Shown in pieces: positions 17,363-24,876 of a stretch of 64,000 bases of DNA. The DNA comes from an uncultured Prevotella sp. GTDB lineage: Bacteria; Bacteroidota; Bacteroidia; Bacteroidales; Bacteroidaceae. A program made the translations under genes and the position numbers. The notes beneath the pieces are model-generated. The model was not told the origin of the DNA and did no database searches. It was given only the letters and a program-made list of their open reading frames with translations. The DNA lies in assembly GCA_905236755.1 (NCBI GenBank), contig CAJOCR010000004.1, positions 124,001 to 188,000 on the forward strand. Direction: 5' to 3'. How positions within the stretch are numbered: position 1 is the stretch's first letter; every line of letters starts with the position of its first letter.

Positions 17363-18574
17363 TTAGAACTTAACGTTCTGAACAATCTCTGTTATCCAAG
17401 GTGCAACATCAACGGTTACCTTTACATTATATTTTCCACCATTAGGGTCGGTTTCCTCGGTGAATGTTTCCTTATCCTGTCCTTCACCAGTGATAGTTAC
17501 ATTAACAGAGTATTGGCGGTTAGGTGCTACAACACCATTACCAGCATCAGAAGTAGAGCCTTCTGTGTAGTTCACCTTGCCATCTGTTGTTGCTTCACGG
17601 TTTATCTCAATAGGATAATAAACTGTTTTTGCTGTTTCTTCGTGAGTGTATGTACCTTTAATTACAAGTTGAGTGCGATCCTCGAAAGCAGAGTTGTAGT
17701 TAGGGAATACATAGAAATAGTCTTCTACGAAAGGATCAAGAACCTTTGGTGTTGAATACTCATTCTTAAGATACTCTTTAACTATACCGTCTTTCATGTT
17801 AGCATATGTGACACCACATGCAAGTGATTTTGCTGCAGGCTGACCACTAAGTGAGAACTTTGTAACATCTGAAGCAATACCGCTATTGAAGAGATTTGAC
17901 TCTGTGTTGGCATGACGGATAAATACTTCCTCTACAACAAACTGGTCGCCTGCCTGCTCGTCTTGGAAATTAGTGGTGATACTTGCTAACTTAATACGAG
18001 ATACCATACGATTGAGCTGCACAGATGCTGTGTAAGAATTAGCCTCTGAACCTGGAGAGATGGCTCCAGTAGAACCAATCATTGGTAATTGGGTTGACAA
18101 CTGGTTGTTCAAATCGTCATTGGCTGTGAGATCAAGACTAATAAATTTAGTCTTGAAGTCATCTTTTGTAAGACTGGTGATAGGGGTAGCTGTTGTTTCG
18201 TCGTATTTCTTGAAAACATCAGCAGGAACATTAGCTGCCACAAGAATACTTGGATTTGTTGTATTAAACGAGATGGTAGCTTCAATAGTGTTTCCTGAAA
18301 CAGTAGGTGAATTGAAATTCTGTGATTTCTCAATAACATTGTTATTGTTGTCGTAGATAGCAACGACAAGATTCTTTACTGTTGCTTCCGAGACGGTAGA
18401 AGGTGTACCTGTTGCACGACTTCCATCATTGTTACCAGAAACAGTAAGTGTAAGTGTTTTGGCAACATTTGGCTTTAATAACAAACCACCATTGTCTGTG
18501 GTTTCATCGTTATTGCTGCATGATGACAATCCTAAGGTAAGAATGCCCAAAAATATTAAACTTAACTTTTTCAT
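17363..18574 (-). CDS. FimA/Mfa1-type fimbrillin, candidate major pilus subunit
   Basis: A 403-residue lipoprotein (Cys 19; GSRAT, Arg 53). The motif TQLVIKGTYTHEETAKTVYYPIEIN and the C-terminus VTVDVAPWITEIVQNVKF closely fit Mfa1/FimA-family shaft pilins, where the last strand takes part in donor-strand exchange. It is the only gene in the cluster separated by 94-109 bases on both sides, each gap holding a hairpin, which would suit separate mRNA stability and high expression. That expression claim is inference; the family call is firm. Confidence 0.83.
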   Translation of the reverse strand: MKKLSLIFLGILTLGLSSCSNNDETTDNGGLLLKPNVAKTLTLTVSGNNDGSRATGTPSTVSEATVKNLVVAIYDNNNNVIEKSQNFNSPTVSGNTIEATISFNTTNPSILVAANVPADVFKKYDETTATPITSLTKDDFKTKFISLDLTANDDLNNQLSTQLPMIGSTGAISPGSEANSYTASVQLNRMVSRIKLASITTNFQDEQAGDQFVVEEVFIRHANTESNLFNSGIASDVTKFSLSGQPAAKSLACGVTYANMKDGIVKEYLKNEYSTPKVLDPFVEDYFYVFPNYNSAFEDRTQLVIKGTYTHEETAKTVYYPIEINREATTDGKVNYTEGSTSDAGNGVVAPNRQYSVNVTITGEGQDKETFTEETDPNGGKYNVKVTVDVAPWITEIVQNVKF

Positions 18575-18633
18575 AACCTTAAATGTTTTAATTAACTATT
18601 TAATATTGTTTCTATCGAATATGTTTATGCGTT

Positions 18634-18651
18634 ATAAAGTTTGCACTTTAT
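18634..18651. promoter_or_regulatory. Perfect hairpin upstream of the probable major pilin gene
   Basis: ATAAAGT TTGC ACTTTAT gives a 7-bp stem with a 4-base loop in the 109-base gap before the 17363-18574 gene. No TAnnTTTG promoter is seen in this gap, so an RNA-level role (processing or 5' protection) is more likely than a new transcription start. Confidence 0.4.
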
Positions 18652-18683
18652 GCTCAGAATCTTATTTGTTGTAATATATGTCA

Positions 18684-19655
18684 TTAAAAAGTGTAATTGC
18701 CTATTATGTTTCCCTGCCAGTCGGCTATTGTCATTGTAACATTAGAAACGATACCACCATCTGGTGATTGAAGTTTCATTTTGAACTGATAATTTTTACC
18801 ACCTGTAAACACTAATGGAGTGGTGCTTGGTAATGAATATTCATAAGTGGTGCCATTGGCAAGAACGATTTCAAATACTTGTCGGCCACCAGTATATGTT
18901 TGTGGAGGGATGATACCACTAACTGTCAGTTCTGTTGCTGATGTTATTCCTCCTATTGTAACATCGGCAGGATTGATAGGAGTTCCAATTATTCCAGTTG
19001 AGAGGTCGAAAGGGGCTGTAATGTTGGCTTGTTTTACCTTTACCTGTGCTCCTACCAAACTGTTGGCTGGTACTATATCTGATGGCTCCAGAGTGAATGT
19101 TATCTTGCTTAGAAGATGTTTGAACGAAATAACTACATTCTGTGTCTTCTGTTCTGTATCATGGGTGATAACATGGTGAACAGGATTACCTGATTGAGGC
19201 ACACCATGAAGCAAATCACTTTTAATGTAGGCTTCGTCTAATGTTTGGTTTGCCTGTATGGTAAAGTCGTAGCTTTGCAAACGACCATAGGTACTGCTGT
19301 AAGGAGCGTATGCTATGAAATCAACATCGATTGATTCTGGAGCTAATGGGAAATACATGGTGGTTGATGGGATAATACTTTCCAATCCATCAGTAATTCC
19401 TATTGTGCAGTACATATTGTAATAACCGTAATCAGGAATGCGATTGGTCTTTAGTGCAAACACACCTACTTTAGCAGTACTCAAAAGAGCATTGCCCTGC
19501 AGATTGGTAGCTGCACGTGAATTCATCATCTCGTAGGTGAGAGCAATAGCTACATCATCGAGCTGATTAGTTTCAGCCTGATGGGTTTCATTGCTGCATG
19601 CCTGAGTAGCCAAGAGTATGAATGTCAATAATATGTAACTTGTGAACTGCTTCAT
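18684..19655 (-). CDS. Fimbrillin-like lipoprotein (PF13149-type)
   Basis: A 323-residue lipoprotein (Cys 20; NSRAA, Arg 47). The body has MYFPLAPESIDVDFIAYAPYSS, VVISFKHLLSKITFTLEP and, near the C-terminus, GGKNYQFKMKL followed by MTIADWQGN. This order of motifs (surface strand, FKHLLSK, Y-F-K-L strand, ADW) is typical of the Bacteroidales Fimbrillin-like family. It is the last Fimbrillin-like gene before the FimA-type pilins begin. It probably serves as a minor or accessory pilin. Confidence 0.77.
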   Translation of the reverse strand: MKQFTSYILLTFILLATQACSNETHQAETNQLDDVAIALTYEMMNSRAATNLQGNALLSTAKVGVFALKTNRIPDYGYYNMYCTIGITDGLESIIPSTTMYFPLAPESIDVDFIAYAPYSSTYGRLQSYDFTIQANQTLDEAYIKSDLLHGVPQSGNPVHHVITHDTEQKTQNVVISFKHLLSKITFTLEPSDIVPANSLVGAQVKVKQANITAPFDLSTGIIGTPINPADVTIGGITSATELTVSGIIPPQTYTGGRQVFEIVLANGTTYEYSLPSTTPLVFTGGKNYQFKMKLQSPDGGIVSNVTMTIADWQGNIIGNYTF

Positions 19656-19667
19656 GCGAAATGGCTT

Positions 19668-20588
19668 TTACTGTTTTATCTTTCCTGTTATCTCTTGCGG
19701 AGTAGAGTAAGCGTCAGCCCAATCAATAACTTCTATATTGCTAAGCGTAACAATGCTTGGGTCTCTGTCGATTTGTACATTGATATTAAATACGTATGAT
19801 TTACCAGCTTCAAATGTATATGCTGATGGCATTACGCCATATACTTTTTCTTTTGTAAGCAACTCAATCTCTATTAACTTGGTGTCTGCTTCTATACGCT
19901 GTGGAAGTATGATACCGCTTGATGCTTGTGAGCCATCTGTAGAAATCAGGATAGATTCCTTGTTTCCATAAGCAGAACCAATAGAACCGTATTCTGCATA
20001 GAGCTGTACACTTGTCATTGTGTTAAGAATGTTGATTCTGCTGTAGTTTATGTCGATATTATCATCATCTGTAGTAACATTAACTGTTATCTTGCTTGCG
20101 GCATGTTTAAACAGTAGATTCATTGCTCCTGTGAGGTTGCGTCCAGATGTTTTTGCAAACATTAGGTCGCTTGCTTGATAGTTGTTTGTCTCATCCTGTT
20201 TTGTATTTATCTTGAATACTCCATCAGATGTTATTGCTGTGTAAGGGAAAACAGCACTGATAGTTACTGGATGTCCATTTGTTGGATAATATGGCGCCTG
20301 AGCATTTACAGGTGCCATAGAGCCCTGGGTATCTATAATGCGATATTGCATTGGTTGATCGTATGTTATAGAAGGCGTCTCGCTTGTTATTTCGTTTATA
20401 TAGACAGCCATTCTATTATTAACAGAGAATCGCGTTTGAAGAATATTTGTGGCAGCACGTGATACTGAATCAATACCTGCAGCAAATGAGATTACTGCTG
20501 GGGTGTTGAGGCTCGTATCTTCGTTTCCAGCACATGAAATGATGCTGAGAGCTAATGCAAACCAATATGTATTCTTAAATATTATCAT
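19668..20588 (-). CDS. Fimbrillin-like lipoprotein (PF13149-type)
   Basis: A 306-residue lipoprotein (Cys 19; VSRAA, Arg 44), the shortest pilin in the cluster. Motifs are ISAVFPYTAI, LMFAKTSGRN, LLFKHAASKITVNV, FEAGKSYVFNINVQ and VIDWADA. Its stop lies 12 bases before the next start. It differs from 18684-19655 in sequence but not in layout, so the two are old paralogues rather than recent copies. Confidence 0.77.
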   Translation of the reverse strand: MIIFKNTYWFALALSIISCAGNEDTSLNTPAVISFAAGIDSVSRAATNILQTRFSVNNRMAVYINEITSETPSITYDQPMQYRIIDTQGSMAPVNAQAPYYPTNGHPVTISAVFPYTAITSDGVFKINTKQDETNNYQASDLMFAKTSGRNLTGAMNLLFKHAASKITVNVTTDDDNIDINYSRINILNTMTSVQLYAEYGSIGSAYGNKESILISTDGSQASSGIILPQRIEADTKLIEIELLTKEKVYGVMPSAYTFEAGKSYVFNINVQIDRDPSIVTLSNIEVIDWADAYSTPQEITGKIKQ

Positions 20589-20589
20589 A

Positions 20590-21615
20590 TTAATTTTGAG
20601 ATGTCCAATTAAAAGTATCGCCTACTTTCCAGTCTTCTATTGAGGCCTTAAGACTCATGCTGTTTAACGAATTTATTATAATGTTGTAGGTAACTATCTT
20701 ACCTGCTTGCCATTCCTTTTCTGCTAATGATGTTGTAAATGTGTACTGTTTGCCATTATCAAATACCACGGTAACAGAGGCTTCGTTGCCAAGATATTGT
20801 GGCATCATCAAGAAGGCTTCGTCATCCTCAAGTGATATAGAGGAACCTGTTCCTGTTTTAAGACTTGTTGTCAGAGTGAAAGTCTTCTGGTCATCATTTA
20901 CTGTTTGCCATGCAGTTGTGCCATTGTAATAGTATGTTCCTCCTGATGACACATTGTTTATTGAAATGCTATTGATGTAGCCTTGTGGAACTGATTCGTC
21001 AACAACAAACCTTATGGCTGTGAGTAAATGACTGAATCGTAGTTCTATCGGATTACCTGCAATCAGGTTTGTGCTGTTCATCTGTCCACTTGCTACCATC
21101 AAATCCACTTGTTGTGGAATATCGTCGGGGATGGAAAAATCGAAGTAGGGAGCACCAACTCTATCCTCGTCTCCACCATTGAAAGTGATGTACTTTGGAG
21201 AAATCTCATCACTCTGATAAGGGTAATAGGCGTAAAAACTCATTCCTTTGTTTACAGGAGGCATTGTGAACGATGTGTAGGTTTGCCATTTCTCCATATA
21301 CTCACCACTTTCAATGTCCCACATGTAATTCATTGTCTGACTGAGTTCTTCGCCGAGTGTGTAATGACTTGCGAATACACCAAACGATTCTGCCAGTTCG
21401 TTATAAGGAATACCTCTTGATATTGCAGACTTACTTGTTTTCTCCCAACTGCCTTTCAGATTCACCTTGAACTCCAGGCGACGTTTACTGTTGGAAGGAT
21501 CAGACAGCTGCGTACTATCGTCGCTGTTACACGACAATAGTATTACGCTGCCTAATATTGCTAAATGTAATACTGCAACTTTTTCTCTATATGAGATACT
21601 TGAAGAGATATACAT
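20590..21615 (-). CDS. Fimbrillin-like lipoprotein (PF13149-type)
   Basis: A 341-residue lipoprotein with an unusually long pre-lipobox region (Cys 29; ISRGI, Arg 67). Motifs include MSFYAYYPYQSDEISPK, DLMVASGQMNS, LRFSHLLTAIRFVVD, LMMPQYLGNEASVTVVF, WQAGKIVTYNI and IEDWKVGD. Only 1 base separates it from the next gene, so translation is probably coupled. It is preceded by the 59-codon ORF. Confidence 0.77.
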   Translation of the reverse strand: MYISSSISYREKVAVLHLAILGSVILLSCNSDDSTQLSDPSNSKRRLEFKVNLKGSWEKTSKSAISRGIPYNELAESFGVFASHYTLGEELSQTMNYMWDIESGEYMEKWQTYTSFTMPPVNKGMSFYAYYPYQSDEISPKYITFNGGDEDRVGAPYFDFSIPDDIPQQVDLMVASGQMNSTNLIAGNPIELRFSHLLTAIRFVVDESVPQGYINSISINNVSSGGTYYYNGTTAWQTVNDDQKTFTLTTSLKTGTGSSISLEDDEAFLMMPQYLGNEASVTVVFDNGKQYTFTTSLAEKEWQAGKIVTYNIIINSLNSMSLKASIEDWKVGDTFNWTSQN

Positions 21616-21631
21616 ATTTCCTTATTACTTA

Positions 21632-21811
21632 TTAGAATTCCCAGTCTATACCTGTTAATGTACTATTTTCATATCCAGTGTAACCGATAGCTGCAGATTC
21701 ATCTGCAGCCCAGTTGATATCTTCTTTAGCACTTGTGCTGCCAGCAAGAATCGTAGATTCTAAAATCGTTTTCACTTCCTTGATAGAAGGACGTATATAT
21801 TCTTTTTTCAT
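21632..21811 (-). CDS. 59-residue protein of unknown function inside the pilus operon
   Basis: The ORF starts at the ATG at 21809-21811 and ends at the TAA at 21632-21634, fitting neatly between two pilin genes with gaps of 16 and 26 bases. The N-terminus is MKKEYIRPSIKEV, then ILAGST, two DxxW-like motifs (DINWAAD and GIDWEF) and a Gly/Tyr-rich centre. No signal peptide is evident. Short proteins beginning MKK-Y-x-x-P are common next to surface-protein genes in Prevotella, with no known role. Codon use and spacing support it as a real gene. Confidence 0.65.
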   Translation of the reverse strand: MKKEYIRPSIKEVKTILESTILAGSTSAKEDINWAADESAAIGYTGYENSTLTGIDWEF

Positions 21812-21837
21812 ATTATTCTTAGTTATTAATGTTATAA

Positions 21838-22944
21838 TTAGAAAATTAGATCTTCAGGATCCATTTCCTGCCAAGGATCAACAAGAATATCTTCTGTGAT
21901 CCAGTTTGCGATGGTAATTTGCTCTCCTGTGTGAGGCTGCCAGGGTGTACCGTCTTCTAAGTAACCTCCTGTGAAAGTCAACTGGATGGGACGAGAGTAT
22001 GCTAAAGCTTTGAAGTTAGTACTAAAAGGATAGTAAACACTTTCCCATTCGTTGTCACCAGATGCTTCTCCCCATATGAATCTGCCATTTTTGATAATCT
22101 GGCATTTTAGTTCCACATAGCAGTGATGCTTTTCATCTGCTTCGGAAATGGGAACAGGCTTGGCTTCTGTTGTCTTCCATTTGGTTGGACTCTGAGGCAT
22201 CCAGATCCATGAATCTGTAAGTCGTACAGCTGTTGCAAGGTCAGGATTCAACGTTACTGGTGTGTCAAACACTTGCTTGTAGTTTCCATATTTCCCACTA
22301 ACCAGTTTCCATGTGGCTTTTGAATCCTTCACTGCATCAAATGTAAGCGTTCCAGTTGTTCTAAGGTTGTGAACTTTTACTTCCTTGATAATTACAGTTA
22401 CATCCTCTATACCCTGCACGCAAGTGAAATATGGATAGGCTAAAGCATAGTTGAAATCCAGATGTACCGAGCCACCAAGAACGTTATAGCTTGTCTCCAA
22501 TGTACTTGCAAAAAGCAGGTCATGGGCTGAGAGCGTATCTACAGTGAAATCAAAATGCTGTTCAGCATAGGTCATCGTACTGTTGCTGATGCCTTTTCCG
22601 TTAGCAAATGATTGTGAGAGTCCCCAGAAACTAATTGCAGTGTTTCCACTTGGCCAGTTAATGTTCTTTGTTGATGTCCATTGACCGTCTTTCCATGTAT
22701 ATTTTATGTTCTTTCCCTTGTTTGATGATCCAGAAAAAGCTGTAACATAGAAACTTGTCATAACCTCGGAAGCTGCCACACGAGAAGAAGTTTCACCAAT
22801 AGTAGGTATTATGTTTACAGGTCGTTCTTCTGACATGACATCATTTGTGTTGTCGTTCATTTCTGCTGAACAACAAGTTAACAATGCTATTATTGGTAAT
22901 GTCCAAATAATATGTCTGAACGATATGTAATACCTATTTCTCAT
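21838..22944 (-). CDS. Fimbrillin-like lipoprotein (PF13149-type)
   Basis: A 368-residue lipoprotein (lipobox LLTCC, Cys 24 or 25; SSRVA, Arg 55). Motifs are NWPSGNTAISFWGLSQS, DLLFASTLETSY, VHLDFNYALAYPYF and WIWMPQSPTKW. Its start overlaps the stop of the upstream gene by 1 base (TAATG), showing translational coupling to 22944-24368. The C-terminal IANWITEDILVDPW matches the xxW strand seen in the other members. Confidence 0.77.
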   Translation of the reverse strand: MRNRYYISFRHIIWTLPIIALLTCCSAEMNDNTNDVMSEERPVNIIPTIGETSSRVAASEVMTSFYVTAFSGSSNKGKNIKYTWKDGQWTSTKNINWPSGNTAISFWGLSQSFANGKGISNSTMTYAEQHFDFTVDTLSAHDLLFASTLETSYNVLGGSVHLDFNYALAYPYFTCVQGIEDVTVIIKEVKVHNLRTTGTLTFDAVKDSKATWKLVSGKYGNYKQVFDTPVTLNPDLATAVRLTDSWIWMPQSPTKWKTTEAKPVPISEADEKHHCYVELKCQIIKNGRFIWGEASGDNEWESVYYPFSTNFKALAYSRPIQLTFTGGYLEDGTPWQPHTGEQITIANWITEDILVDPWQEMDPEDLIF

Positions 22945-24368
22945 TATGATTGACTTGCTACTCTTAATGCTAATGAACCATTAGTATTTCTTACGTTATA
23001 TAAATTGATACGAAGATTATATTTTTTATTCTTCTCAAATTTAAAACCTTGAGGAAGAGCACTATATACAGATACAGAATATCCATTGCTTGTATTGTTT
23101 CCGTCTGATATGATAGTTGTAAAATTACCAAGAGTACTTATGTCTGTATAATCAAATGGAGTTCCTTCTATAGGAACTTCTATATCTACTTCCTCGTCAT
23201 CACCAGGTGCTTCATAATCTGGATCATCTTCAAGTTGTGCTTCATCATATGCTGCCTTTTGTTCTGGAGTTAAGGAGCCATAGGTGACTGTTTGTGTTGT
23301 GTAAGATTGTGCTACATCCCACATTACACCATGAATCTCTATATAAGCTCCATCAGTATCTGTTACAGGAACATCAGTCCTTTCATATGTCTCAGTACCA
23401 TGTTTACTTAAAGTAGTATCCCAATAGCTTGGTGTTTGTGGAATAATCATGAGCGACTGGTTACCAACCATCACATCTGTATATGTGATTGGATTGGCTG
23501 AAGTTGCGTCTTGACGTGCTGTAAGAATAAGCTTGTTTGGGAAATTAATCGTTATGCTTGTTGGGTCTCCTGAGGTTACCCATTCGCCAGTAGTTGACCA
23601 TGTCCCTTCATTAGAAACATTATCACCATCTGTTGTATAGAAAGAATACTGTCCTTTAGTCTTTATATTGCAGATCTTGATATAGTCAATGGCATATTTT
23701 GCTCCATCAGGAATATTACCAGTTGAAGTTAATTTGTTCTTTACTGTACTCCATTCTTCAGAATTAAATCTAAACTGTAGTGTAACATTAGCTAAAGCAT
23801 GGCTGAAGTTTAAATCTACCACACCTTTTTTACCTGTTGCACTTTCGTCAGAGTTAAGAAGCTCTACCTGAGTAGCAACCATGATATCTTTCTGGGTTGC
23901 TTCATCACCAGTAAAACTCATCGCAGAAGGAGTTTGATACATGAATACACCATTAGCAATCTGTGATACATCAATATTATTATCAGTAGTTATGTCTGAT
24001 CCTCCTTGGACACTGATACCATAGAAATTGCATGATACTGATTTGTCTTCAGGCCATTTGGCTTTATCTGTATCAGCTGCAGGGACAGACCATGCTTCGC
24101 CTATGGCTCCAGAATAGTTCAAACCAACACCTGTACCAAAAAGACTTGTTTTGTTTGTGTTGTTCTGGAAGGCATACAGTTTAAACCCAGTGAAATTTGA
24201 TTGTGTTAGTTCTGTTGCACGAGAGCCGTCAACAGAAGCATTGATTACTAGAGGTGTTCCTGTGGTTTTTCCGCCCTGTGTCTCAAGAACATCATTGTCA
24301 GAGCAGCTACTAATCATAGCTGCCGACACAGCGAGAGCTGTAAAGATTAAAAATTTAGTTTTTTTCAT
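22944..24368 (-). CDS. Fimbrillin-like lipoprotein, first gene of the pilus cluster
   Basis: A 474-residue lipoprotein (Cys 22; GSRAT, Arg 50). Motifs include WPEDKSVSCNFYGIS, DIMVATQVELLNSDES, VDLNFSHALANVTLQF and FEKNKKYNLRINLYNV. A strongly acidic insert (LEDDPDYEAPGDDEEVDIEV, at about residue 380) is unlike the rest of the family and may be a surface loop. It follows a 508-base intergenic region with a -7 box, so the operon promoter is probably here. Confidence 0.77.
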   Translation of the reverse strand: MKKTKFLIFTALAVSAAMISSCSDNDVLETQGGKTTGTPLVINASVDGSRATELTQSNFTGFKLYAFQNNTNKTSLFGTGVGLNYSGAIGEAWSVPAADTDKAKWPEDKSVSCNFYGISVQGGSDITTDNNIDVSQIANGVFMYQTPSAMSFTGDEATQKDIMVATQVELLNSDESATGKKGVVDLNFSHALANVTLQFRFNSEEWSTVKNKLTSTGNIPDGAKYAIDYIKICNIKTKGQYSFYTTDGDNVSNEGTWSTTGEWVTSGDPTSITINFPNKLILTARQDATSANPITYTDVMVGNQSLMIIPQTPSYWDTTLSKHGTETYERTDVPVTDTDGAYIEIHGVMWDVAQSYTTQTVTYGSLTPEQKAAYDEAQLEDDPDYEAPGDDEEVDIEVPIEGTPFDYTDISTLGNFTTIISDGNNTSNGYSVSVYSALPQGFKFEKNKKYNLRINLYNVRNTNGSLALRVASQS

Positions 24369-24529
24369 TGAATTATTTATTAAATAAACGAACTATTCTA
24401 TATCTTTGTCATTGCGAAGGCTAACCTATGAATTACAAGGGTCGAGCTCCTAATGTTTAATGGTTTCTTCTTTTTGTTTCTTTTATCGTTTAATGTGAAT
24501 ATGTTGAATTAAATGCGAAATTACACTGG

Positions 24530-24537
24530 CAAATATA
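24530..24537 (-). promoter_or_regulatory. Probable -7 element of the pilus operon
   Basis: The minus strand reads TATATTTG, a perfect TAnnTTTG match, about 160 bases before the first pilin start. No other match lies between it and that gene. The -33 position is A/T-rich with no clear TTG, so an activator may be needed. Confidence 0.45.
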
Positions 24538-24588
24538 AGTAATAGCCAAATCAATTAAAAATTTTTGGCGTTTTTTTTTTTTTGTTAA

Positions 24589-24610
24589 CGCTTGCGTAAA
24601 TTCGTAAGCG
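24589..24610. promoter_or_regulatory. Inverted repeat upstream of the pilus operon promoter
   Basis: CGCTTGCG taaatt CGTAAGCG has arms of 8 bases with one mismatch, lying about 50 bases upstream of the -7 box and next to a T13 tract. The spacing and position suit a regulator binding site. It could also be a relic of a GCGC-type repeat. Confidence 0.4.
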
Positions 24611-24845
24611 CACACAATTAATTAATTTAAACTTTTAAAACCCTTATTAACAAAAGCGTTTTCTCGTGTGAATCAGTTTTAAAATGCAGTTGTTGTGTTT
24701 AACATAGCTTAACGTTACTTTTGTGTAAAATTACATCATCTTTGCTCTTAGTAATCTGTGTCTTATATCCCGCAAACAATCTAAGTAGTATCCTTTATTA
24801 TTTTGCAATGTGCATGAAAATATTTCTTGGTTTACATTTTTTTTG

Positions 24846-24853
24846 TATTTTTG
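24846..24853 (+). promoter_or_regulatory. Probable -7 element of the RAYT gene
   Basis: TATTTTTG, with TTG 16 bases upstream. It lies 23 bases before the ATG at 24877 and supports that start over the upstream ATG at 24811 or the ORF start at 24721. Confidence 0.4.
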
Positions 24854-24876
24854 CTTGTAAAATAATAATCGATGGC

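Larger units (their letters stand above)
24369..24876. other. 508-base divergent intergenic region
   Basis: It separates the minus-strand pilus operon from the plus-strand RAYT gene. It holds the -7 boxes at 24530-24537 (minus) and 24846-24853 (plus), a T13 tract at 24571-24583 and an inverted repeat at 24589-24610. No coding potential was seen on either strand. The region is long for this chromosome, which suits regulation of the operon. Confidence 0.6.

Noticed and set aside
24721..24876. N-terminal 52-codon extension of the RAYT ORF
   Set aside because: It covers the -7 box at 24846-24853, is hydrophobic and has no family support; the ATG at 24877 fits better.
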